Notes under the pieces: generated by a model
Seen by the model: the letters and a program-made list of their open reading frames with translations, nothing else
What the model was told of the DNA's origin: nothing
The model's database searches: none
Translations under genes and position numbers: made by a program
Part shown: one piece after another, positions 1 to 7,337 of the stretch
How the letters are laid out: each line of letters starts with the position of its first letter
Position numbering within the stretch: position 1 is the stretch's first letter
Assembly (NCBI RefSeq): GCF_021739025.1
Contig: NZ_JAKKOT010000003.1
Location: 744,001 to 808,000 of the forward strand
From: Gordonia liuliyuniae
GTDB taxonomy: Bacteria; Actinomycetota; Actinomycetes; Mycobacteriales; Mycobacteriaceae
Reading direction: 5' to 3'
DNA: 64,000 nucleotides

Positions 1-14
1 AGTAAGATGGTGGC

Positions 15-1658
15 GTGACGCCTACCAGCGGAAATGCCGAAGTTCCGACTCGATGTGTGATCTATCTGAGGATCTCGCAGGACCGCGAGGCTGACGGTTT
101 GGCGATCGAACGTCAGCGCGAGGACTGCGAGAACCTCGCCCGGTTTCGCCGCTGGGGCGTCGTGGAGACGTATGTCGATGTGTCGAAGTCGGCGACCGAC
201 AAGACCAAGGCACGGCCGGGCTACGACCGCATGGTGGCTGACTGGGAGTCCGGCGCGTTTGACGCGATTGTCTGCTGGGATCTGGACAGGCTCACCCGCC
301 AGCCTCGACAACTCGAAGACTGGATCGACCGCGCCGAAGAGCGCGGCCTCGCCTTGGTGACCGCGAACGGTGACGCTGACTTGTCCACCGACGGCGGACG
401 TATGTATGCGCGGATTAAAGCGGCGGTGGCGCGAGCCGAGATGGAGCGTAAGAGTGCGCGTCAGAAGGCTGCGCACCAGCAACGGGCCAGGCAAGGGCGA
501 CCACCCAAGGGGGTCCGCCCGCTCGGATACGACATAGCTGGCGACCAAATTCCCGCTGAAGCGCACGCTGTCGCCGCCATGTATACGGCGTTTCTTGGGG
601 AGAAGGGCACGTTGCGTGGAATCGCCCGAGCTTTGTCGGGCGATTCCGACGAGCACCACTTTGCTGTGCCGCAGCTCCCGCGGCACAGCTACACCCTCAA
701 TCAGGAGCGTAATTCTCTGCGCCGTGAGGCGAATCGCAAGCTGCCGAATGAGAAGCGGCAGGCTCTGCGCCCAGCCCCGTGCGCGCCGGACGCGCCCTGG
801 CCAGAATCCTCAGTGCTTGAGATCCTTCGAAACCCGCGCTACTGCGGATACAGCGTCTACACGCAGAAGAAGGACCGCCGGAAGGCTGTGGCTGACAACG
901 CTGAGAAGCAGCGCAGGCTCGACAGCGGCACCGCCACCGACGAGGACCGCAAGCGCTCGCGTCGTCGCTCGTGGCGCGACCAGCTCGTCCTCGATGACGA
1001 CGGTCAGCCGATTATGGGACAATGGAATCCGATCGTCGACGTTACGACGTGGCAGGCTGTCCAGGCCAAGCTTGACGACGCTCGTCGCGTGACAAACAAC
1101 GTCGGTACCGCACGTAGGCATATTGGCTCCGGGCTCTACCTCTGCGGTGTCTGCAACCTTCCGCTGCGTGGCAGCTCCCGCGGCTACCGGTGCCGCACCG
1201 ACGGGCACGTCAACCGCACCGGTGTCGCGATTGACGATTACGTGACCAAAATCGTCGTCGCACGCCTGTCAGAGCCGGATGCGTTTACCACTGTTACCGC
1301 CGCTACCTCACCCCAGCTGACCAGCGTGCTCGCCGCTTTAGATGTCCAGCATGCACGGATTGCGCGTGCCGAGCGAGATTATGCCGCCGAAGCGATCGAG
1401 GCCGTCGACCTCAAACGCGTCCGCAACGCTGCGCGCGCCGAAATAGAAGACCTTGAGCGTCAGTCGCTTGCACTGTCGCGCGGTGCCGTCAGCGTCCCGC
1501 TGTTGGGCACCGAGGATCCCACTGGGGCCTTTCTCGGCGCAGACCTGGCCGGTCAGCGATTGGTGATCGAGGCGCTGCTGACGGTGACTGTTAGGCCGGC
1601 GCCTCGCGGGCGTAAGGGTTTCGACCATGCGACAGTCGGTATCGCATGGAAGCGCTGA
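15..1658 (+). CDS. Large serine recombinase (integrase)
   Basis: Likely the site-specific integrase of the mobile element. Residues 13-160 form a resolvase/invertase catalytic domain with the nucleophile Ser21 in the context LRISQDRE and the conserved DRLTR segment near residue 94. A recombinase domain follows, then a zinc-ribbon-like segment around residues 373-400 (CGVC followed by YRC, with a His where a fourth Cys is usual), and a coiled-coil-like stretch near 430-480. At 547 residues it is in the normal size range for phage and ICE large serine integrases. The GTG at 15 is the only plausible start because ATG at 7 stops after two codons. An attachment-site-like sequence lies just downstream, as is usual for such integrases. 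Which of the three candidate att sites it uses is unknown. Confidence 0.93.
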   Translation: MTPTSGNAEVPTRCVIYLRISQDREADGLAIERQREDCENLARFRRWGVVETYVDVSKSATDKTKARPGYDRMVADWESGAFDAIVCWDLDRLTRQPRQLEDWIDRAEERGLALVTANGDADLSTDGGRMYARIKAAVARAEMERKSARQKAAHQQRARQGRPPKGVRPLGYDIAGDQIPAEAHAVAAMYTAFLGEKGTLRGIARALSGDSDEHHFAVPQLPRHSYTLNQERNSLRREANRKLPNEKRQALRPAPCAPDAPWPESSVLEILRNPRYCGYSVYTQKKDRRKAVADNAEKQRRLDSGTATDEDRKRSRRRSWRDQLVLDDDGQPIMGQWNPIVDVTTWQAVQAKLDDARRVTNNVGTARRHIGSGLYLCGVCNLPLRGSSRGYRCRTDGHVNRTGVAIDDYVTKIVVARLSEPDAFTTVTAATSPQLTSVLAALDVQHARIARAERDYAAEAIEAVDLKRVRNAARAEIEDLERQSLALSRGAVSVPLLGTEDPTGAFLGADLAGQRLVIEALLTVTVRPAPRGRKGFDHATVGIAWKR

Positions 1659-1696
1659 GCCACTTGCGTGTGCGAGAACGGTTTTGCACCGCATAC

Positions 1697-1735
1697 ACTC
1701 AGCGGGTTCGGGGTTCGAGTCCCTTATGGCGGACA
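1697..1735 (+). other. tRNA 3'-end-like sequence, candidate attachment site
   Basis: The stretch can form a T arm (stem CGGGG, loop TTCGAGT, stem CCCTT; four of five pairs) at 1709-1725, followed by a seven-base acceptor-like strand. No matching 5' half of a tRNA is present upstream. The 15 bases at 1703-1717 (GCGGGTTCGGGGTTC) recur at 4525-4539 in a second T-arm-like sequence. Position directly after the integrase suggests an att site. This is inference from the tRNA-like fold and gene order only. Confidence 0.5.
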
Positions 1736-1766
1736 ACACGGCCGTGTCGGCCACCTCGGCTCGCTG

Positions 1767-2234
1767 CTAGTGGAACTCCCAGCCCTGAGCCTCGATGTAG
1801 CCCATGAAGGTCACACACGGTACTCCGAGATCGCTGCAAACGTCCGGGATACGGGGCTTGGTCAAGTTCCCGGAGGCCGTCTCCTCGCTGACCACGGTGC
1901 CCTTGGTGACCAGCGCGAGCGCGATCACGAACGGATCGGCCCCGCTCCGTTTGCCGCCCTGCCGGACGAGGTTCGGGTAGAGGCTGAGAACCTGCCGCGC
2001 GCCGTCCTGGATCTGTTGCGACAGAGGGCAGAACAGATCAGGCTGCTGATCGGCCCACTGCTTCGCGTCGTCGTCACGCTTCGATAGCTCGCGCTGTACC
2101 TCATCGACCGCGCGGATGTCACCGCGTGCGATCTCTTCCTCGATGCGCGTCCACAAGCCGACGAACACCGTGGGGCGAAACAGGTCACGGCGTCCGTTGA
2201 GGATCGCGCTCGTGTCGAACGAGTACAGCGTCAC
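1767..2234 (-). CDS. DUF4411 family protein, PIN-like toxin
   Basis: This 155-residue protein begins with YSFDTSAIL, the first acidic strand of a PIN-fold nuclease, and continues with a conserved Glu in the VDEVQREL segment and a late acidic segment (SGADPFVIALA). This is the DUF4411 pattern. PIN-fold toxins cleave RNA using a cluster of acidic residues. Its start overlaps the end of the upstream HTH/ImmA-IrrE gene by four bases, so the two are translationally coupled. DUF4411 proteins are repeatedly found next to such regulators, which act as the antitoxin-like partner. The toxin role is inferred from family and context. Confidence 0.8.
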   Translation of the reverse strand: MTLYSFDTSAILNGRRDLFRPTVFVGLWTRIEEEIARGDIRAVDEVQRELSKRDDDAKQWADQQPDLFCPLSQQIQDGARQVLSLYPNLVRQGGKRSGADPFVIALALVTKGTVVSEETASGNLTKPRIPDVCSDLGVPCVTFMGYIEAQGWEFH

Positions 2235-3430
2235 CTCTCACTGCTCCCGAGCTGCGCGAACTCGCCGAGTTCCTGAATCTGCCCCACCTTCGCGTTGAGA
2301 TACACCGCCGCGGTGTTGCTATCGATCACTCGCCGTCGGTGCGCGTCGGTCACCGCGCGGACGTACGCCTTTCCGAGGTCTCGCACCGTGTTTCGGTACC
2401 AGTTGCCGCTCTTCGGCTTCTTACGCGCGGCCTCCTCGTCAAACGCCGCCGAGAACTCAGCGCGACGCTGCCGGTAGAACTCGATCGGGACCACGCCCAG
2501 CGTGGACAGTCGTCGCAGGAACGCCTCGGGGCTCACGCCGAAGTGCGCAGCGACCGGCCGGAGGTTGTCGTAGTCCCACGACGTGGGCACGTCGCTCCGC
2601 GCGATCACTTCGGGGCGCGCGAGCACAGCCGAGCGAGGCATGAGCACAGCTGCGGCGATCGCGTTGCAGACGGTCTCCACCTGGCGGTTCTCGGTGCGCG
2701 GTCGGTCGTCGGCGGTGACATCGCACAGCCCCTCCGTGTGCAACGCGAGGTGCGCGAACTCGTGCAGCAGTGAGAACAGCCGAGGTCGGACGGTATCGCT
2801 TCCGTTGAGGACGATCACCGGGAGCACGTCGAAGTACAGGGACATTCCACGCATCTCGGACACCTCGACGCCGCCGCGGCTTGTCGCGAGGACCAGCACG
2901 CCGCTGGCTTCAACGGCGGCGATCCAGGCGTTCAGGTGGGCGTACGAATCGTTCGATGCTGGCGGGACGGCCAGAGGGCCGACGGTGCCGAGCACGTCCC
3001 TGATCCGCTGCGCCGCGGCCTCGACATCATCCGCCGACAGCCGCAGATTCCACTCGGCCGGTATCCCTCGGTCCTCGGTCTCTGCCAGCTCCAGCGCGAA
3101 CTCGCGCTGCGTGTGGGCACGCCGAAATTCGTCGTGCAGTCCAGGGCTCCAGTCGCCCGCGGTGACTTCATCGAGCCGACGGAAGTCGCGAAGGGTGTCG
3201 AACCCGACCGGTGGCTCAGCGAGGAAGAACACGGCCAACGACCGGTTGTACGCCTCCGCTGCCTTGCGAAGCTGGGCGATGGTCGGGACGGCCTCGCCAG
3301 CTTCCCACTGCGCCACTCGGTCATCCGGCAACGACATCTTGCGCGAGGCTGCGATCGGCGAGTATCCGCTGGACTCGCGCGCCCAGCGGAGCACGGAGGT
3401 CTCCACAGGTGCAGGGATCGAAATGGCCAC
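2231..3430 (-). CDS. HTH (XRE) / ImmA-IrrE metallopeptidase-domain protein
   Basis: The N-terminus holds an XRE-like helix-turn-helix (ARESSGYSPIAASRKMSL, then VAQWEAGEAVPTIAQL). The central part carries the gluzincin motif HEFAH within LLHEFAHLALH, diagnostic of the ImmA/IrrE (COG2856) family. Such proteins cleave or sequester regulators, and next to DUF4411 toxins they form a two-gene stress or defence module. The C-terminal third has no recognised motif. The GTG at 3430 is preferred because family proteins begin close to this point; an in-frame GTG at 3457 would add nine low-complexity residues (GGVVHHHG). Neither start has a strong ribosome-binding site. The gene runs directly into the DUF4411 gene. 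Confidence 0.85.
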   Translation of the reverse strand: MAISIPAPVETSVLRWARESSGYSPIAASRKMSLPDDRVAQWEAGEAVPTIAQLRKAAEAYNRSLAVFFLAEPPVGFDTLRDFRRLDEVTAGDWSPGLHDEFRRAHTQREFALELAETEDRGIPAEWNLRLSADDVEAAAQRIRDVLGTVGPLAVPPASNDSYAHLNAWIAAVEASGVLVLATSRGGVEVSEMRGMSLYFDVLPVIVLNGSDTVRPRLFSLLHEFAHLALHTEGLCDVTADDRPRTENRQVETVCNAIAAAVLMPRSAVLARPEVIARSDVPTSWDYDNLRPVAAHFGVSPEAFLRRLSTLGVVPIEFYRQRRAEFSAAFDEEAARKKPKSGNWYRNTVRDLGKAYVRAVTDAHRRRVIDSNTAAVYLNAKVGQIQELGEFAQLGSSER

Positions 3431-3550
3431 ACCATGATGATGCACCACCCCACCCACACACGAAGAATGAACCGCTGAGCAGACTCAGTGTCACCAGGAA
3501 GACGACGCGAACAAGACGCCGATCCTTCGAACGCATGCAAGGCTGTGCCT

Positions 3551-4333
3551 GTGTCCGATGCAATTGACAACCTGTTCGACTCTGCGCGAAACAGCCCGGT
3601 CGACGAGCTCGATCGAGATGCGGTCCGACGGCTCTTACAGGACCAAGCCAATCTGATCGTGAGCGTGGGCACCGGAGGACCGCGAATCCAGGACGAAGAC
3701 CGGCGGTACCAACGCAGCGCGCGCGTCCTTAACGGCAACTTCCAGAGGCTCGGGCTCCCGCTTCCCTTCCCGTGGGACTCACTCTGGGACTGGTACGGCT
3801 ACTACTCAACAAATCTGGACACGTACCAGTCGAGACGCGCCTACGTCGGAACCTTGACCCGGGAAGCACTCGGCAATCTCGACGCTCTGGAAGCACGAGG
3901 CGGCGTCGTCGATCCCAGCTTGACCGACCCTCCCCCGAACTGGGAGAACATCGACCGTCGCATCACTAACCTTGTAGATGAATACTCTACGGCCCGTGAC
4001 CGTGACGACTGGCAAGATGTGGGCCGACGCAGCCGCGAGATCCTTATCGACTTCGGAAAGCTCATCCAGGATCCCGATCTCGTGCCACTCGGCACGGAAG
4101 CTCCGAAAGCTGCCGACGCGAAAGCGTGGTTCGACCTGTTCCTTGCGTGCTACGCGAAGGGGCGCGACAAGTCCGAGCTGCGCACCACCATGCGGGCTGT
4201 CTGGGCACTGGCTCAAAAGGTCACTCACGGAGATGTCGCGGACGTTGACGCGTTCGCAGCCGCCCAGGGAACGGTGCTGGTAGTTCGGACCGCGCAGAAG
4301 CTTCTCCAGCAGGCGGCGACCGACTCCCCATGA
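3551..4333 (+). CDS. Hypothetical protein, C-terminal abortive-infection-like region
   Basis: No confident family is recognised. The protein has about 260 residues, is soluble and acidic, with an aromatic-rich middle (PWDSLWDWYGYYSTN) and a helical C-terminal half. The segment RAVWALAQKVTHG ends in a basic-x-x-His pattern seen in HEPN-like and Abi C-terminal domains, but I cannot show homology. The GTG at 3551 has an AAGG eight bases upstream; an in-frame GTG at 3488 would add 21 poorly composed residues. It is divergent from the ImmA/IrrE gene and may share its intergenic promoter region. A defence role is only suggested by the neighbourhood. Confidence 0.6.
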   Translation: MSDAIDNLFDSARNSPVDELDRDAVRRLLQDQANLIVSVGTGGPRIQDEDRRYQRSARVLNGNFQRLGLPLPFPWDSLWDWYGYYSTNLDTYQSRRAYVGTLTREALGNLDALEARGGVVDPSLTDPPPNWENIDRRITNLVDEYSTARDRDDWQDVGRRSREILIDFGKLIQDPDLVPLGTEAPKAADAKAWFDLFLACYAKGRDKSELRTTMRAVWALAQKVTHGDVADVDAFAAAQGTVLVVRTAQKLLQQAATDSP

Positions 4334-4524
4334 GCGCGCCCGTGCCCGGCTACGTGCCCCGCCGGGCTCCATCTCCAGAGCCCCGCCGGTGGGTCGCCAA
4401 TGCCCCAAGACCCGGACAGATTAGGTGGACGGCCTGATGCGTAGTGAAGATCAAAGAAGCTCTGACCAGGAATTATACAGACGCGATGGGTAGATGTTCA
4501 AGATGGAGAAGGCGCGCATAATCG

Positions 4525-4566
4525 GCGGGTTCGGGGTTCGGGGTTCAAGTCCCTGATTGTGCACCA
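4525..4566 (+). other. tRNA 3' end with CCA, candidate attachment site
   Basis: A perfect T arm (CGGGG, TTCAAGT, CCCTG, counting one G-T pair) lies at 4539-4555. It is followed by a seven-base acceptor strand, a discriminator A and an encoded CCA at 4564-4566. No complementary 5' acceptor strand is found upstream, so this is a tRNA 3' fragment, as left by tRNA-targeted integration. A strong hairpin follows, as after a real tRNA gene. Confidence 0.6.
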
Positions 4567-4576
4567 TAACAGCAGG

Positions 4577-4612
4577 TCAGGCCCCTACCGGAGGGATCTG
4601 GTAGGGGCCTGA
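4577..4612 (+). terminator. Hairpin terminator after the tRNA 3' end
   Basis: Perfect 13-base inverted repeat (TCAGGCCCCTACC, ten-base loop, GGTAGGGGCCTGA) eleven bases after the tRNA CCA, with a short T run (CCCTTTA) following. It probably ended the original tRNA transcript and moved with the att half-site. Confidence 0.75.
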
Positions 4613-4687
4613 ACCCTTTAATGGACCCTCTAATGCAATTGGCGGGACAGCTAGGGGTGCTAGCTCCGTTGGACGATGCGACAGGTG

Positions 4688-4728
4688 TACTTGCGTACGC
4701 GCAAGTAAAATTGAGCTTCATGCATATG
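4688..4728 (+). promoter_or_regulatory. Inverted-repeat operator/promoter element, copy 1
   Basis: TACTTGCG, four bases, CGCAAGTA (4688-4707) is an inverted repeat with 8-base arms. It is followed by AAAATTGAGCTT and a CATATG-GAGGG stretch. The same order (palindrome, AAA-TGAGC, AT-rich hexamer, GAGGG) is found at 5890-5934. Each copy precedes a gene, so this is likely a regulated promoter recognised by one element-borne regulator. Confidence 0.6.
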
Positions 4729-4777
4729 AGGGTCGTGCTGCGGCCGCGCCCCGCGATCCGGGTGGCACTATCGGTGC

Positions 4778-5621
4778 ATGAGCAAGCCGCCAGTCGACGA
4801 CACCGACCGGATAGCAGCGTTCGGTCGTCGCCTGCGCCGCATCGAAGCCCACCCGCTGATCGACGACGACGGTGAGCGGATTCGCAAGCTCTGCTCGACC
4901 GAGATCAAGCTCAGGATTTATGAGCGCACCGACGGGACCCCGATGGGCGTGGAGCGGGTCATCAGCCTGCCCCGACGAGGTGGCGTTCGAGTCCCTGGCC
5001 GCGTGTCTGCGGCCGATGACGCTCGAAAACGATGCCCTCGGCCACCAGAAAGTCATGGACTCTCTCGACGCACTGACCGATCTGACGGACGATCGCATCG
5101 GGCGGGGGAACGCGAAGATGCGCGCCGACTGGGCGACGGCCACAGAACGCCACCGAAACACCCGTGGCGGCAAGGCCCGCGCCTACAACGTCGCCGTCGG
5201 CGACGTGTCGAGCCCGGAAGCGGTCGATCGCGCCACCGACCTCGATCTCGCCTACGCATGGCTCTACCAGGACTCGGTCCACGGGGACCTACCGGATTTC
5301 GACGAGTTTGATGCGCGCGACCGCTACCAGGCCGCGGTGCATGTGTGCTCCGGGATAGCGGTCGTCGCGATCGAATCACTCGCATACATCCGGTTTCTTG
5401 TCGAGCAAGGGAAGTTGTCGCTGCCCGAGGACGCCTTCACCGTCGACGTGGTCGTCACCGAGCCTGAGTGGACGCTTCCGGGGCAGGCCTACGTGGGTGA
5501 CCTGGGCATCGACCTCTCCGGTACCGACATGACGCAAGTGCCCGCCGGTATGAAGTCGATCCACGAACTTCTCGGGCCGTCATCGACCGATCGCCCAGAT
5601 GATGATCCGGTGATCGACTGA
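4778..5621 (+). pseudogene. Hypothetical protein gene with a +1 frame disruption
   Basis: Frame 1 reads from ATG 4778 (MSKPPVDDTDRIAAFGRRL) to about VISLP. Protein-like sequence then continues in the next frame from PDEVAFESL to the stop at 5621. The junction is the run of four C at 4970-4973; with three C the two parts fuse into one protein of about 280 residues. Homology of the product is not recognised. The C-terminal half (for example YNVAVGDVSSPEAVDRATDLDL) looks like ordinary coding sequence. The CCC-C context would also suit +1 slippage by a proline tRNA, so programmed shifting is possible but unproven. The gene follows operator copy 1. Confidence 0.6.
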
Positions 5622-5889
5622 CCGCCGATGGCGGTGACTGGATGCGGCTCGACCACGCGGTTCTGCACGGTGGAGAAGGTCCTGCAAGCCATGGTGACCA
5701 GGAGTTTGATCGAAGTCAGGCTCGTAAACCAACGGTCGTAGGTTCGATCCCTACTGCGCGCACTTGACCTGCGTGAACCGATCAATCCTCTCGATGGCTA
5801 CGGTTTAGATCCCGGTCTAGCCATCTTCGCGATCCGCGGGCGAGCCCCTTCTCTGCTCACGGCAGCCGGCGAACACCCCGGCCGGTTAA
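5622..5889. other. Intergenic region with a third tRNA T-arm-like sequence
   Basis: No gene is seen. At 5738-5754 there is a perfect T arm (GTAGG, TTCGATC, CCTAC) followed by TGCGCGCA, resembling the last part of a tRNA but without encoded CCA and without a foldable 5' half. It may be another attachment-site scar. The rest shows no clear signal. Confidence 0.45.
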
Positions 5890-5934
5890 TTACTTGCACA
5901 TGCAAGTAAAACTGAGCCTTATATATAGAGGGGG
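5890..5934 (+). promoter_or_regulatory. Inverted-repeat operator/promoter element, copy 2
   Basis: Perfect 9-base arms TTACTTGCA and TGCAAGTAA separated by two bases (5890-5909), then AAACTGAGCCTT, a TATATATAG stretch that could serve as a -10 box, and GAGGGGG as ribosome-binding site for the GTG at 5940. It matches copy 1 in sequence and layout. Confidence 0.65.
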
Positions 5935-5939
5935 AACCT

Positions 5940-6692
5940 GTGACCATCACCTACGCCATTCCCGACACCCACGGTTGCCTCGACGAGCTGCGAGACGCCT
6001 TGACCAAGGTCGACATCTCCGCCCCGTCGACCCAGCTCGTGTTCCTCGGTGACTACGTCGACCGCGGTCCCGACAGCGCCGGTGTGCTCGCCGCCGTCAA
6101 GGACCTCTGCGACGCCCGCCCCGACCAGGTGGTCGCGCTCGCCGGCAATCATGAGCGGTGGCTCCTCGACTGGCTCGGCGCCGACGACGGCGACCCCACC
6201 TGGCTGCTGGCCGCCACTGGGCTCGTCACGGTCCGCTCGTTCCTGCCGACAGCCATCATCGAGCAGGCCGTCGCCGAATTGGCGGGCGGTTCCATCGACG
6301 TCGTCAACGGTGCCATCAATCGCGAGACCATTGCTCGTCATGACGATCTGATCGCCTGGCTGCGGGAACTGCCGCTGCACCATGAGGCCGACTCGCACAT
6401 CTACGTGCACGCAGGCGTCGACGAGGAGGCGGGACCGATGTGGGCATCAATGACGACCGCCGAGATCTTCACCGAAAAGTTCCCGCCGTCGCTCGGCCCC
6501 ACGTCGGTCGGCAAGGTCATCGTCGCCGGACACGTCGGTGTCGGCCCGCTGCACGCCCGTGAGGGGCGGATGCGCTGCTGGGAGCCCTATGTCGATGCTG
6601 GCCACATCTACCTCGACGGGCGTGTGGAGGACACCGGTCGACTCAATGTCATGCGCTACGACGCGGAGTCGCGCACAACGATCTTCCTCTGA
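5940..6692 (+). CDS. Calcineurin-like metallophosphoesterase (PrpE/ApaH/lambda phosphatase type)
   Basis: All metal-binding blocks of the phosphoprotein phosphatase superfamily are present: PDTHG near the N-terminus, GDYVDRG, GNHE, VHAG and AGHVGVG. Enzymes of this type hydrolyse phosphoproteins or dinucleoside tetraphosphates, and the substrate cannot be told from sequence. The length of 250 residues is typical. The GTG start is set by the strong GAGGGGG site five bases upstream. The gene stands alone between operator copy 2 and a strong terminator, so it is probably a single regulated transcript. Phage and plasmid genomes often carry such phosphatases. Confidence 0.9.
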   Translation: MTITYAIPDTHGCLDELRDALTKVDISAPSTQLVFLGDYVDRGPDSAGVLAAVKDLCDARPDQVVALAGNHERWLLDWLGADDGDPTWLLAATGLVTVRSFLPTAIIEQAVAELAGGSIDVVNGAINRETIARHDDLIAWLRELPLHHEADSHIYVHAGVDEEAGPMWASMTTAEIFTEKFPPSLGPTSVGKVIVAGHVGVGPLHAREGRMRCWEPYVDAGHIYLDGRVEDTGRLNVMRYDAESRTTIFL

Positions 6693-6703
6693 CTTGCGAC
6701 ACG

Positions 6704-6740
6704 AGCACCCGCCGGCCGGTGGCTGGCGGGTGCTTGTTCT
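6704..6740 (+). terminator. Rho-independent terminator after the phosphatase
   Basis: Perfect 10-base stem AGCACCCGCC / GGCGGGTGCT with an 11-base loop, followed by TGTTCT, twelve bases after the phosphatase stop codon. Confidence 0.85.
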
Positions 6741-6786
6741 CTCGATTCGCTGTGCGCCGCCATCTGCACGCGATCTACTGGTGGGC

Positions 6787-6977
6787 GTGGACAACGACGA
6801 GACGATGACCGAGGCCGAGATCGACGCCGATTCGAGCGCACGCAGCCGATCGGCAACGCGATCAACGCGCTCGCGCAGGCCGAGGGGATCATCGCCGCCG
6901 CCGATGAGCTGCCGCCCGCGGTGCAGAGTCGCCGCGACCAGGCGCTCCGCGACGGGCCCGGCCAGGCCAACGACTGA
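6787..6977 (+). pseudogene. Small hypothetical gene with a frame disruption
   Basis: GTG 6787 opens MDNDETMTEAEIDAD; protein-like sequence continues in another frame from 6834 (ERTQPIGNAINALAQAE) to the TGA at 6977. One added base near 6832 would join them into a protein of about 63 residues. The second half resembles the 54-residue product at 18566-18730: both share P-x(2-3)-hydrophobic, A-(Q/E)-AE, an x-x-I-x-x-A stretch, then (L/M)P and V-x-x-R-x-D. This suggests a small gene family carried twice by the element. Function unknown. Confidence 0.4.
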
Positions 6978-7337
6978 CATCGTTGGCCGCGAGGCCACGG
7001 CTTACGGGAATTGGTCGAGACACCGGACGCTTACGCGCTTTCGACGCTCGCAACTGAATCCTGCAGGTCGCGCCGCCACGGCTCGACGAACAAGCGGTCC
7101 GTGCCCTGGGCGCGACGACGATCGCGTCTGGGCGGTGGGTCGGACTTCCGGCTCAGACAAATCGGCCTCTGCGACCTTGGTACTCTGACCTGGTGTTTCT
7201 CGCGTGTGGAGAACCGTTAGCCACTTTCGTAGGGTGCAACGGGCCAGTCCTGTCGGTGCCGTCTGATCTAGTGACGGTGGCTTCGTGCCTTCGGCTTCGA
7301 AACGTTGTGCAATTGGAACTAGTGAGGTAGGGGATAC
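6978..7337. other. Intergenic region upstream of the restriction-modification genes
   Basis: No convincing gene is seen. The region must contain the promoter of the mod-res operon. The last bases GAGGTAGGGGATAC hold the ribosome-binding site for the ATG at 7338. A tRNA-Leu-like D-arm phrase near 7010 does not extend into a foldable tRNA. Confidence 0.4.

Noticed and set aside
1650..1735. Complete tRNA gene ending near 1735
   Set aside because: A T arm is present, but the upstream bases do not form an acceptor partner, D arm or a good anticodon stem.
7000..7100. tRNA-Leu-like phrase (GAATTGGTCGAGACACC)
   Set aside because: Resembles a tRNA-Leu D arm but no matching acceptor stem, anticodon stem or T arm could be folded around it.
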